A stretch of 64,000 nt of DNA, from positions 3,537,001 through 3,601,000 of the forward strand of contig BSQZ01000001.1 of assembly GCA_033239005.1 (NCBI GenBank). Direction: 5' to 3'. Each line of letters begins with the position of its first letter. Positions within the stretch are counted from its first letter, which is position 1. Position numbers and translations under genes: made by a program. Source of the DNA: Lamellibrachia satsuma (lineage: Eukaryota; Annelida; Polychaeta; Sabellida; Siboglinidae). The notes under the pieces are model-generated. The model was given only the letters and a program-made list of their open reading frames with translations, was not told the origin of the DNA and searched no databases. Positions 20,958 to 31,594 of this stretch are shown here, piece after piece.

Positions 20958-23053
20958 CACACTCTTTTACTGCATGACATATGTATATATATATATACAT
21001 ATAAATATACATACATCATGCAGTAAAAGCGTGTGTAAAACAAGTCAGAATAATATATATATATATATAAATGTACATACATATAAAAATGTACATACAT
21101 CATGTATTGAGCAACACAAAGTAGCACAACAATTTATGCTTGTTATTCCTTGAGTTGGTTTCTTGTTCTTGAGTAACTTTACATTGGTTTACCTCTCAAG
21201 AAACTTCTCTGGATATTTCCACTGATGAAGGCTCAGAGATTCAGCCAAATTATCTGAAGAATTTCTTGAGAATTAAAAAATATGTCAAATTTATGTTTGC
21301 ATTCGTCATGTCATTAAATTTGTTGAGTTATCTTCAATAAACACCAATGTAACAACATTGTTGTTGTACTGATCATAACAAGGGTTATAATTTTTTTAAG
21401 ACACATTTTAATAATTATTTATATAGTTAATACATAGCAACCAAAACATGGACAGGGAAGACCAAGGAAACCTAACTTATGTAGACTTACCCGGTACTTC
21501 TTGTTTCCTTATTCGGGATAACTGTTACTGAAATTAAATAAGTTTTGCAGGAGAGACACCAGTGCATGGAGAAGTATCATGAACAACTTCTAAGGGACCA
21601 ATCTTGTCGATGACTAGATGATGAGAAAGCATTTAATATGTTTACATGTATACAAATGCATTCAAATTTAAACCCTGTTGTGTAGTTTTAGATGGATATA
21701 ATGTGAAATATTTACAGGTTCGATGTCGTTAATCCAAGAACAAATCATTCTTTTCAGACAAAGGCTGGTGGAACATGACTTTTATACCAAGCGCAAAACT
21801 TGCTATGGTTCTTATCAGTGGACACTCATCTCGCGTAGAACCGAAGGAAGTGATTGCTCCTATTGCAACAGATATGAACTTGTCTGTCAGCTCCCTGCAG
21901 TTTCACTTGCAAAGTCTTGAAGAGGAACTACACTGCCATGCGTATGTGTACCTACTTTTGTTGGAATTGCCTGTGCTTTCCCCATCGCAAATCCAGATCG
22001 TTGATGTTCACATTTGTAGTGTGTGAATAGTCTAAGTAATGTGTAGAGTGTGAATAGTATAAGTAATGTGTAGAATGTGAATAGTCTAAGTAATGTGTAG
22101 AGTGTGAACAGTCTAAGCAATGTGTAGAGTGTGAATATTCTAAGTAATGTGTACAGTGTGAATAGTCTAAGTTATGTGTAGAGTGTGAATAGTCTAAGTA
22201 ATGTGTACAGTGTGAATAGTCTAAGTTATGTGTAGCGTGTGAATAGTCTAAGTAATGAGTACAGTGTGAATAGTCTAAGTAATGTGTAGTGTGAATAGTC
22301 TAAGTAATGTGTACAGTGTGAATAGTCTAAGTAGTGTGTAGAGTGTGAATAGTCTAGTTAATGTGTAGAGTGTGAATAGCCTAGGTAATGTGTAGAGTTT
22401 GAATAGTCTAAGTAATGTGTAGAGTGTGAATAGTCTAAGTAGTATGTAGAGTGTGAATAGTCTAAGTAATATATATGTAGAAAAAAGAGAGAATGAATTG
22501 ACATTGATCATCAGATAGTGAAAGTGTGAAGAGCCTGTGTCTTAGCATATCTAGGATCAGCCACTTTGCCCTTTTTTCAAAAAAATTTGACCAGATCCAC
22601 TCAAAAATAATTTAATTGTTTATCCTATGATTTCAAAACTAAATAACACAGTTGTGCAAGCATGTCATAGTGGATAATTTTTAAATTTGATTTTTCACAA
22701 AATGGTTCTAAAAGGAATCTTTAATTACTGAATATTTATTTACTCAAATGGTCTTTTAGCGTTCACTATTTATAGAAGTAACATTTGCATCTTTATTAGT
22801 CCAGAATTGTTATTTCAGGTTTGTCTTTGCGCTTGTTGATGATGACTCATCAATCGTATATTACAAGATGTCTGCCGGCCTAGTACCACCAGTGCCACCT
22901 GAGATGCTGGAAGAGAAAAAACGGTGTCGGCAACGTCAGTTCCAGCTTCGGAACAAACGTTTCGTGACGCACAGTGAAGCGGCAGCAATGTCAGCTGACT
23001 TTGTGGGCGCCAGTTTGAGTGCTACGGCCCAGTCAAGCCAAACTAACACGTGA
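11438..23053 (+). CDS. TSEN15: tRNA-splicing endonuclease subunit Sen15, complete, 4 exons
   Basis: TSEN15 is a small structural, non-catalytic subunit of the nuclear tRNA-splicing endonuclease; it pairs with TSEN34 in the complex that cuts introns out of pre-tRNAs. Exons: 11438-11512, 20777-20858, 21758-21941, 22819-23053, giving 191 residues (human about 171). Junctions are AAG|gtctag, A|gtaagt and GC|gtatgt with cag/cag/cag acceptors, and phases 0, 1 and 2 all fit. The start is the ATG followed by [11 protein letters not shown]. Exon 1 ends in YDHPK and exon 2 continues [16 protein letters not shown], matching the family's HPK...M-LD block across the 9.3-kb intron. Other diagnostic stretches are LVYLDLIE with KGWWN, and [14 protein letters not shown] with the glycine-proline run after it. 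The C-terminal tail after PPEMLEEKK is longer than in vertebrates and low in complexity. No AATAAA signal was seen within about 300 bp downstream. Confidence 0.93.
11515..12450. other. TSEN15 intron 1, proximal part, no gene seen
   Basis: The sequence has an open plus-strand frame at 11562-12041 (159 codons), but its composition is pyrimidine-rich and it matches no family I know. I read it as intron. Confidence 0.5.
12456..12800. repeat. (TA)n arrays with inverted flanks
   Basis: Long TA runs at about 12456-12518 and 12738-12795, with TA/GTACATA-rich sequence between. A perfect 20-bp inverted repeat at 12569-12588 and 12687-12706 (core AAGTTTCACAGA) encloses about 98 bp of mostly TA-rich DNA. 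Confidence 0.95.
12830..13240 (+). pseudogene. Degenerate LINE RT C-terminus and tail
   Basis: The plus strand reads [13 protein letters not shown], then [11 protein letters not shown] and ALRSGSNN, matching the pattern of the conserved C-terminal block of many LINE ORF2 proteins (a short helical stretch, then YTP and RSLRS-like motifs). The 3' end shows ATCAAATAAAATATATTATTATTAT, a typical LINE tail. Several stops show that it is dead. Confidence 0.5.
13274..13465 (+). mobile_element. CR1 3'-end fragment
   Basis: The last part of the CR1 family seen at 13860-18395: remnants of the ORF2 C-terminus, then GGACTCTCGATAAGCCAATG, CTTGTCCACTTGCCATCTGG and the terminal CTTGTTAAAT unit. It is strongly 5'-truncated. 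Confidence 0.8.
14336..15433 (+). pseudogene. CR1 ORF1: zinc finger plus SGNH esterase, disrupted
   Basis: The frame opens with MAPCKRQVK and a Cys pair (CSSC) and, after an in-frame TAG near 14430, continues with FVCRGC, consistent with the PHD-like finger of CR1 ORF1. A run of [12 protein letters not shown] 8-residue repeats (14570-14690) and a basic linker follow. The C-terminal half is an SGNH/GDSL hydrolase: FMGDSIIRK (Ser nucleophile, near 14925), HVGANN (block III, near 15070) and DGLHLTGKG (catalytic Asp and His, near 15340). A frameshift near 15110 splits the esterase. Such esterases are known in CR1-group ORF1 proteins, where they are thought to act on lipids or membranes during transposition. 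Confidence 0.85.
15515..18294 (+). pseudogene. CR1 ORF2: AP endonuclease and reverse transcriptase, disrupted
   Basis: The endonuclease has [29 protein letters not shown] and GDFNHGH. The RT has [62 protein letters not shown] and the catalytic FADDTK. The C-terminal block holds [13 protein letters not shown], and the frame ends in YLIRAGYT at 18294. Frame breaks or stops occur near 15995, 16395, 16720, 17174 and 17760, so no full product is made from this copy. Confidence 0.93.
18396..20355. other. TSEN15 intron 1, distal part
   Basis: AT-rich, with no recognised gene. It contains a perfect 22-bp palindrome at 19064-19085, an ACGC/CACA-rich tract near 19980-20030 and a short AGGTC run near 20193-20220. 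Confidence 0.5.
19064..19085. repeat. Perfect 22-bp palindrome
   Basis: The sequence reads the same on both strands, centred on TTCATATGAA. It lies in TSEN15 intron 1 with no recognised element around it. Confidence 0.9.
20359..20458. repeat. 24-bp minisatellite, about 4 copies
   Basis: Unit built on TTGTCATTGTTTACATAAT with one A/G difference between copies. It lies in TSEN15 intron 1, about 320 bp before exon 2. Confidence 0.95.
20925..21095. repeat. (TA)n tracts with inverted repeat, TSEN15 intron 2
   Basis: A TA run at about 20927-20954 is followed by an inverted repeat of 21 bp (20957-20977 against 21016-21036, one mismatch, core TTTTACTGCATGA) around a TA-rich loop, and another TA run near 21050. 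The layout resembles the one at 12569-12706. Confidence 0.9.
21445..21620 (+). pseudogene. Possible degenerate LINE 3' end
   Basis: Reading several frames gives GQGRPRKP and [14 protein letters not shown], resembling the extreme C-terminus of some LINE ORF2 proteins (a GRPRKT block, then DRDAWR). It is short and frame-broken, so the assignment is tentative. It lies in TSEN15 intron 2. Confidence 0.35.
22015..22475. repeat. 27-bp minisatellite, about 17 copies
   Basis: Unit built on GTGTGAATAGTCTAAGTAAT with many single-base and small-indel variants. It starts about 75 bp downstream of the TSEN15 exon 3 donor. The minus strand is open in 9-residue repeats only because 27 is a multiple of three. 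Confidence 0.95.
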
Positions 23054-23361
23054 TCACCAAGCATCAATACTGGGCACACCGATAGCCAGCTTTGATGTTG
23101 CGACCAGTGTGTTAGGGCAGCCTATGCTGTAGGAGTGCACCACAGTAATTATAACAACAGAAAAATCATGATGACGAAACAAAATGGAGGCCATTGTGAT
23201 TCGAGGAAACCCACTTGACATATAATCATCATGAGTGGTAGAGTGCAACCCAGTGTAAACATGTTGGGATTCTATGATTCTGTATGTAATACTTACACAA
23301 TTTCTATTGATAAAAATTATTTTTAAATAGAGGTAAACATGTAATGGTTCATATTGATGAT

Positions 23362-23719
23362 TATCTCACAAGAACAACTGGAAGTGCTTACGGTTGTATG
23401 AATCTTTAGACAATTATAGTTATCTCACAAGAACAACTGGAAGTGCTTACGGTTGTATGAATCTTTAGACAATTATAGTTATCTCACAAGAACAACTGGA
23501 AGTGCTTATGGTTGTATGAATCTTTAGACAATTATAGTTATCTCACAAGAACAACTGGAAGTGCTTACGGTTGTATGAATCTTTAGACAATTATAGTTAT
23601 CTCACAAGAACAACTGGAAGTGCTTACGGTTGTATGAATCTTTAGACAATTATAGTTATCTCACAAGAACAACTGGAAGTGCTTACGGTTGTATGAATCT
23701 TTAGACAATTATAGTTATT
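23362..23719. repeat. 59-bp minisatellite, 6 copies
   Basis: Six nearly identical 59-bp units containing CACAAGAACAACTGGAAGTG, starting 309 bp after the TSEN15 stop codon. They could lie in its 3' UTR or just beyond. Confidence 0.97.
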
Positions 23720-23724
23720 TTGAA

Positions 23725-25040
23725 TTGTGAGTCTGATCTGACTTAAAACACATTACACTTGCGTTAGCCCCTGAGCAACTATTGGCTTATAAACACCTTA
23801 ACTGATGATGAAATGTAATTTGCCTGCTTTTTGACAAGGAAGGGAAGAGATCCCAGGATTGAAGTGGGAGGATTGAAGTGTGAGCTATTTAAGGAAGAAT
23901 GGTGACACTCCTCATAGTTCTGTCAAGCAACTTGTACATAGAGTTACAACACTCTCATGCAGTGCATCATATATAGACTTTTTGATAAATTATATGTCTG
24001 GCAACCAATGTTATGAAACAGTTGCGCAGTGTGATTGTCTGTTATTACTCTGACACAACTGTACAGTTGTGTCGGGACACTATGAATAACTGCTTTACAC
24101 ATCTCTCAGTAGATGTAAGATTTTACTGCCATTCAAACAGAACATTTTAAAAGTCAGTTGACACACTGGCCTAACATGTTTTCATGCTACTATTTTTTTT
24201 ACTGAAATCAAAATCATGCTTGAAAACATAGTTCTTGAGTCAATACTGACAATAGTAACTAATAAGTGCTGCTGTTATATTTCAGCATCTGCACGGAGTA
24301 AACAAACTGAAATGGCATTGTTTACAATGTAATTCAAATTTATTCTACAGATGATGGTCTTTATGTGTACATTCTTATTGCTAAATACATGATCTGGTAT
24401 ATCAGAGATCAAATACTCTTGGCCTGATGCAAGCCTGCATTGCATAGATTTCTAATTAAAAATATGCCAAATATAAATACACTTGTTCACCGGATTGAGA
24501 ATTGATTTCCTGTAACCTAGATTTACAGTTTTGCTTGCAATTCCACCTGTATGGGGACAGAAATAGCAATCAATTTTATGTAATTGTTCTAAGAATTAGT
24601 TTTATTTCCATCCAGATTTATGAGAGTGGCCAATGTCCATTTAATGTCTTTGACCAATATTACCACCAACTGTCGGCATTGTTTATTCAGCATGGTTCTG
24701 ACTATACCTGGTGAACTGAGCAGCTCTTAAGTGATCTTCCTTTGTACTACTTCGTCTCCCCCCCCCTTGTGGGGTAGGAGCCACATCACTTGGTCTGTCG
24801 TCGTGATCTCCTGCTATTCTCTCCCACTCTTGGCTGTTCACCTCTGCCCTTTCGAGATCTCTCTCTTAACGCTGTCCCTCCGTGTTGATGTCGGTCTTAC
24901 TCTTCTCCTTCTATCACCCTCTTCCATTTTCTTGATTCCCCATATTCATTATATGTCTTCTCATTTCATGTTACATATCCTCCAAACCCAGTTGTTCCCT
25001 GCTACCTGTAGATTCTCCTCTGGTGTTTCCAACCTATGCA
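23725..25040. other. Intergenic, nothing recognised
   Basis: AT-rich up to about 24700, then a pyrimidine-rich stretch (24730-25040) containing a C9 run. No gene or element was recognised on either strand. Confidence 0.5.
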
Positions 25041-25044
25041 GATA

Positions 25045-25047
25045 CCA

Positions 25048-25082
<35 letters not shown>

Positions 25083-25135
25083 CCCGCCCGCCCGCCTGCT
25101 TGCCCGCCTGCCCGCCGACCCGCCCGCCTGCCTGC
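25045..25135. repeat. (CCTG/CCCG)n tetranucleotide repeat
   Basis: A CTGC-type run that passes from CCTG to CCCG units, which is the GC-rich extreme of the window. Confidence 0.95.
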
Positions 25136-25214
25136 ACTCCAATGTCTGCATGTGCACCAGCATAAGTTGGGGTGTGTGCTCTGAGCACAGTGTCCCCAGC
25201 CCAATGTCAAGATA

Positions 25215-25958
25215 CCTCCAAGAACAAGCCATAGCCCCACATCAAGGTACCTCCAAGGACAGGCTGTATCCCCACCTCAAGGTACCTCCAAGGACAGGCT
25301 GTAGCCCCACCTCAAGGTTCCACCAAGGACAGGCTGTAGCCCCACCTCAAGGTTCCACCAAGGACAGGCTGTAGCCCCACATCAAGGTACCTCCAAGGAC
25401 AGGCTGTATCCCCACATCAAGGTACCTCCAAGGACAGGCTGTATCCCCACCTCAAGGTACCTCCAAGGACAGGCCGTAGCCCCACCTCAAGGTACCTCCA
25501 AGGACAGGCTGTATCCCCACCTCAAGGTACCTCCAAGGACAGGCCGTAGCCCCACCTCAAGGTACCTCCAAGGACAGGCTGTAGCCCCACCTCAAGGTTC
25601 CACCAAGGACAGGCTGTAGCCCCACCTCAAGGTACCTCCAAGAACAGGCTGTAGCCCCACCTCAAGGTACCTCCAAGGACAGGCTGTAGCCCCACCTCAA
25701 GGTACCTCCAAGGACAGGCCGCAGCCCCACCTCAAGGTTCCACCAAGGACAGGCTGTAGCCCCACCTCAAGGTACCTCCAAGGACAGGCTGTAGCCCACC
25801 TCAAGGTTCCACCAAGGACAGGCTGTAGCCCCACCTCAAGGTACCTCCAAGGACAGGCCGTAGCCCCACCTCAAGGTACCTCCAAGGACAGGTCGTAGCC
25901 CCACCTCAAGGTACCTCCAAGGACAGGCTGTAGCCCCACCTCAAGGTACCATCGAGGA
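25215..25958. repeat. 35-bp minisatellite, about 21 copies
   Basis: Unit built on CCCCACCTCAAGGTACCTCC and AAGGACAGGCTGTAG. Copies carry either a GGTACCTCC or a GGTTCCACC block, and the two types are mixed along the array. The 30-bp array starts about 65 bp further on. Confidence 0.97.
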
Positions 25959-26026
25959 CAGGTCAAAGATCCTTCAACGATGATAACTCTTCAGCGGTAA
26001 GTTACATATCTTCATTGTTGCTCAGG

Positions 26027-27290
26027 TGTCCCACTGCTGTTACAATGAGCCACAGGTGTCCCACTGCTGTTACATTGAGCCACAGGTGTCCCATTGTTGT
26101 TACATTGAGCCACATGTGTCCCACTGCTGTTACATTGAGCCACAGGTGTCCCACTGCTGTTACATTGAGCCACAGGTGTCCCACTGCTGTTACATTGAGC
26201 CACAGGTGTCCCACTGCTGTTACATTGAGCCACAGGTGTCCCACTGCTGTTACATTGAGCCACAGGTGTCCCACTGCTGTTACATTGAGCCACAGGTGTC
26301 CCACTGCTGTTACATTGAGCCACAGGTGTCCCACTGCTGTTACATTGAGCCACAGGTGTCCCACTGCTGTTACATTGAGCCACAGGTGTCCCACTGCTGT
26401 TACATTGAGCCTCGTGTGTTCCAATGCTGTTACATTGAGTCACAGGTGTCCCACTGCTGTTACATTGAGCCTCGTGTGTCCCACTGCTGTTACATTGAGT
26501 CACGTATGTCCCACTGCTGTTACATTGAGTCACGTGTGTCCCACTGCTGTTACATTGAGCCACAGGTGTCCCACTGCTGTTACAATGAGCCACAGGTGTC
26601 CCACTGCTGTTACATTGAGGCACAGGTGTCCCACTGCTGTTATATTGAGCCACAGGTGTCCCACTGCTGTTACATTGAGCCACAGGTGCCCCACTGCTGT
26701 TACATTGAGCTGTTACATTGAGTCGCAGGTGTCACACTGCTGTTACATTGAGCTACATGTGTCCCACTGCTGTTACATTGAGTCACAGGTGCCCCTCTGC
26801 TGTTACATTGAGTCGCAGGTGTCCCACTGCTGTTACATTGAGTCGCAGGTGTCCCACTGCTGTTACATTGAGTCATGTGTGTCCCACTGCTGTTACATTG
26901 AGCCACAGGTGTCCCACTGCTGTTACATTGAGCCTCGTGTGTTCCAATGCTGTTACATTGAGTCACAGGTGTCCCACTGCTGTTACATTGAGCCTCGTGT
27001 GTCCCACTGCGGTTACATTGAGTCACGTGTGTCCCACTGCTGTTACATTGAGTCACGTGTGTCCCACTGCTGTTATATTGAGTCACATGTGTCCCACTGC
27101 TGTTACATTGAGTCATGTGTGTCCCACAGCTGTTACATTGAGTCACATGTGTCCCACTGCTGTTACATTGAGTCACGTGTATCCCACTGCTGTTACATTG
27201 AGCCACATGTGTCCCACTACTGTTACATTGAACCACAGTTGTCCCACTGCTGTTACATTGAGCCACAGGTGTCCCACTGCTGTTACATTA
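26027..27290. repeat. 30-bp minisatellite, about 42 copies
   Basis: Period 30, unit built on CCACTGCTGTTACATTGAGC plus CACAGGTGTC. The first part (26130-26400) is almost homogeneous and the rest is more variable. A phase break lies at 26700-26715. Because the period is ten codons, four of the six frames stay open for hundreds of codons. Confidence 0.97.
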
Positions 27291-27484
27291 GTTTATGCAA
27301 TGAATCTACCTCACAGTGAGGCAAAAAGTATTGGAATCTGTGACTTTTAAACAAACATGTGCGACTCCCTTCCCCTATCCCCAAAACACTAAAGTCAAGC
27401 AAAATATAAAGAACTGATCAAGTTCAAGTTTGACTATGTTTCCATTTTATTTTAGCATATTTGTATGTCATGAAATAACGTTGA

Positions 27485-30400
27485 TTCAACAACAATTCTT
27501 TATTTTCCCATGGAGGGAAATTTGTGTGCAGCGTTCATAAAATAAAATACATAATTACAAGCGGTTTCTAAAACATAATAATGATAAACCTAATTGTGGT
27601 CATCGCATCGTAGATAAAATAGCATCATAGTGTAATGTAGTAAAAAGAAACATATAAACACTGCTAAAGAACACACATACAACTTTATAACAAATATCAG
27701 CAGTATAGCTACAAGTACTGAAGACGGGTTCAGAAGTAGCATTTGAGAGAAGAGTCATTTAAAAGTCAAACAGACGTAGCAAAAAACGATAGCCGTTTTC
27801 TATTTGTTTTGCATGTTACAGTTCTAAACCATCTAGACGACGGCAGAAGAACGTATTCCTCATGCAAAATATGTGTGCTGTCAGCCAGAATGCGTAATAC
27901 CTGCTTTTCATATAGAACAGTGAGAGTGGATTATTTCGTACCAGTCACTTTGCTGCTGATGTTTACAATTCACTGCAGATTATTCTTGTCTTTTTGTCTG
28001 ACGTTCCCAAAACAATAGATAAAAGAAAACATCAAAACACTTTGGATAAACAACTTATAAAACATGGACAAAGTGGTATTATCAATCTTAAAGGAACGAA
28101 GCTTCCTTAGACAGTATAGATGCTGCTGGCACTTTATATACATAACGCTACAGTGATGGTCCCACCTCAGTCTGTTGTCAATAATCGTACCGAGGTATTT
28201 GTATTCATCAACTATCTCCACTTTATCTTCATGGATGACAGTGTCAGTCTGGGATGGAGGGTCTTTCCTAAAGTCAATACACATATCTTTGGTTTTTGTG
28301 GCATTCAGGCACCGACACGATTTATCACACCAATTAACAAAGTCCTCTACAACGGGACCGTGGCCAGTCACTTCATTAAACAGCAAACTGAGTAAAGCTG
28401 TGTCATCTGAGAATTTAACAAGAAGCCTATTGGGATGGGTGCTCCTGCAGTCAATAGTATACAAGATTTAACAAGATTTGCCATCCAAGCCAAAGGCCCA
28501 GATGGCAAGTGGACAAGGAAGCCATTGGCTTATCGAGAGTCCAACAATGTTCATCTACTTATAACCCGCCCTCCTGAGATATGTGTCAACCTTGTACTTA
28601 AACATATTCACACTGCTAGCAGTTACACAATCTGTAGACAATTTGTTCCATTCATTTGAGAAAGAGTACTTCCTGATGTCCAATCTACATTGATCCTTTA
28701 CTAATTTTACCTCATGTCCTCTAGTTCTGCTATCCTTCTTGAGTGAGAAAAACATATTTCTATCAATATTTTCATACCCATTCAATATCTTAAAAACTTC
28801 AATCTGATCTCCTCTTAACCTCCTTGTCTCTAGAGTTGTTAAACCACATTCTTTCAGGCGTTCTTCATAACTAAGGTCTCTAAGTTCTGGAATCATTTTA
28901 GTTGCTCTCCTTTGTATGCGTTCAAGCGTATCTATATCCTTCTTACGATATGGTCTCCATGCTTGTATGCAGTATTCTAAATGAGGTCTAACTATTGCTT
29001 TATAAAGAGGTATAATTAACTTTTTTACCTTGTATGTTATGTTTCTTCTAATCTAATTCTAATTTGATTACCCTTTGAAGCTGCAATACCACACTGCTCT
29101 GAAACTTTCATATCAGCGCTTATTGTAACTCCTAAGTCCTTTTCTTTTACAGTAGTACCCACAACAGTATCTCCCATTTTATAGTTTACATTCAAGTTCC
29201 CATGTCCTGTATGTAGGCATTTACATTTCCCAAAATTTAACAACATCTGCCATTTCTCAGACCATTTCACTAATCTGTCTAGATCGTTTTGTAATGTACA
29301 ACAGGGGGACAAGACACGTCCTTGGGGTGTACCAGTGGACACAACCTTCACACTAGACATGGTGTCATTCACACCAACCTGCTGGGGTCTTCCCACCAAA
29401 AATTCAAGCACCCATAGGGCCAAGTCAGACTCAAGTTTAAACTCAGAAATAATTTTTTAAAGCAGGTGAGGCTGCAGAGTATTAAAAGCAGAACTCAGAT
29501 CATGGTAGAGAACTCTTGCATGAGTTTTGGCCTTCTCAAGATGACAATGTACAAGAGTTAGCAAAGTAGCGACTGCCGTCCTCCACTCCTCTCCCAGGCT
29601 GATATGCAAATTGTAGAGGGTCTAGAAGATGGACTGCACAGTTCATGATCATGGTTTTGACAATCTTTTCAAAACTCTTCATCGCGATGTCAACGCTACT
29701 GGACAAAAATCATTTGGGCTGGCTGGGCGAGATACTTGGGGACAGGAATGATAGTTGACGTTTTCCACAAGGTAGGGATTTTCTGTAAGCTGAGAGAGAC
29801 CTGGAAGATGAAGTAGAAGACAACAGACAACCGAGTGGCGCAATTCTTCAAAACCTGACCGGAAATGTCATCAGGACCGGGACTTTTCTTCACATGTGTA
29901 CACTGGAATACTCTCAACACATCCTCTTCTTCAATTACTAATTCACCATCTGTTTTTGTTGATCTCCTAATATCGTCAATGACAGAACGAAAATCGTGTG
30001 TGTCGAAACAAGAGTAGAAAGAATTCATATCCTCTGCAAAGACCCTGTCATCTCTACCCCAACGGTGATAAGCGATTGGAAATCTGTCTATTTTGCTGCA
30101 TGTCGCTCAACGTCCTAATGCCTTCCCAGGCTGTTCTCATACCACCCGTAGTAAACTTCGGTTCTATTTTGTTTTTATAACTCTCCCTTGCTTTCCTAAT
30201 TTCTGATCTGACAGTCCTTTGAACTTCCCTTCGCTCAGCTAAATATGCCTGAAAGTAAGCCCTTTTCTTCTCATTCAATACCTTTTTTAGTTGTTTAGAA
30301 ACCCAAGGTTTGTTGTTTGGGTACACTTTGCGCTTCTGCACGGGTATCACAGTGTCAATGCAGAAAGAAACAACTGGTCACAACATCGGTAAGTTCATCC

Positions 30401-30603
30401 AGGCTATCACAGGAATCCCGAAAAACATCCCAGTTAGTACAGTCAAAAGAACCATGCAGTCTAGCTATACTGTCTTCATTCCACACCTTGACCTGTCATC
30501 CAACACATTTTGCACGTTTCAGAACAACAGTGTTGTGATTGGCGTTGCCAATCCGTGGTTGGCTATGGACCTATACGCATTAGGCACCAATCCGTAGCAC
30601 AGG
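27485..30603 (-). mobile_element. L2-type LINE, degenerate, with a nested CR1 insert
   Basis: On the minus strand: linker sequence near the endonuclease end (YRSIANHGLATPITT, near 30560), IPVQKRKVYPNNKPWVSK (near 30330), the pre-RT block (KKSPGPDDISGQVLKNCA, near 29870), GTPQGRVLSP (near 29330), then after the insert FSDDTALLS (FADD-like catalytic motif, near 28420), YKYLGTIIDNRLRWD and LRKLRSF. The 3' end reads CATGGGAAAATAAAGAATTG. Frames are broken in several places. The 5' side stops next to the 29-bp array at 30638. Confidence 0.82.
28452..29297 (-). mobile_element. 5'-truncated CR1 copy nested in the L2 element
   Basis: The minus strand carries the CR1 ORF2 C-terminal third: [36 protein letters not shown], then RDLSYEERLKECGLTTLE and YLRRAGYK, followed by the CR1 3' UTR and its AAGATTTAAC terminal units. 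It matches the copy at 17560-18395. It interrupts the L2 ORF between LSP and LYT; TTGTA occurs at both junctions and may be a target-site duplication. Confidence 0.85.
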
Positions 30604-30637
30604 TTAATTGTCCGGTTCATGTGGGTTGGACGTGTAC

Positions 30638-31589
30638 TGTTGGTAGGTAGGCAGACTTTGATGTACTGGTGGTAGGTAGGCAGACTTTGATGTACTGGTG
30701 GTAGGTAGGCAGACTTTGATGTACTGGTGGTAGGTAGGCAGACTTTGATGTACTGGTGGTAGGTAGGCAGACTTTGATGTACTGGTGGTAGGTAGGCAGA
30801 CTTTGATGTACTGGTGGTAGGTAGGCAGACTTTGATGTACTGGTGGTAGGTAGGCAGACTTTGATGTACTGGTGGTAGGTAGGCAGACTTTGATGTACTG
30901 GTGGTAGGTAGGCAGACTTTGATGTACTGGTGGTAGGTAGGCAGACTTTGATGTACTGGTGGTAGGTAGGCAGACTTTGATGTACTGGTGGTAGGTAGGC
31001 AGACTTTGATGTACTGGTGGTAGGTAGGCAGACTTTGATGTACTGGTGGTAGGTAGGCAGACTTTGATGTACTGGTGGTAGGTAGGCAGACTTTGATGTA
31101 CTGGTGGTAGGTAGGCAGACTTTGATGTACTGGTGGTAGGTAGGCAGACTTTGATGTACTGGTGGTAGGTAGGCAGACTTTGATGTACTGGTGGTAGGTA
31201 GGCAGACTTTGATGTACTGGTGGTAGGTAGGCAGACTTTGATGTACTGGTGGTAGGTAGGCAGACTTTGATGTACTGGTGGTAGGTAGGCAGACTTTGAT
31301 GTACTGGTGGTAGGTAGGCAGACTTTGATGTACTGGTGGTAGGTAGGCAGACTTTGATGTACTGGTGGTAGGTAGGCAGACTTTGATGTACTGGTGGTAG
31401 GTAGGCAGACTTTGATGTACTGGTGGTAGGTAGGCAGACTTTGATGTACTGGTGGTAGGTAGGCAGACTTTGATGTACTGGTGGTAGGTAGGCAGACTTT
31501 GATGTACTGGTGGTAGGTAGGCAGACTTTGATGTACTGGTGGTAGGTAGGCAGACTTTGATGTACTGGTGGTAGGTAGGCAGACTTTGC
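30638..31589. repeat. 29-bp minisatellite, about 33 near-identical copies
   Basis: Unit built on GGTAGGTAGGCAGACTTTGA plus TGTACTGGT. Only the first copy shows a clear difference (GTTGG for GGTGG), so the array is very uniform. All three minus-strand frames fall into one 29-codon super-repeat without stops, so open frames of more than 340 codons arise without coding function. Confidence 0.98.
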
Positions 31590-31594
31590 TTAAG

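Noticed and set aside
26015..27319. Long open frame (434 codons) as a cysteine-rich repeat protein
   Set aside because: The 30-bp unit leaves four frames open at once, with no start context, splice sites or flanking non-repetitive coding sequence. A repeat artefact is the simpler reading.
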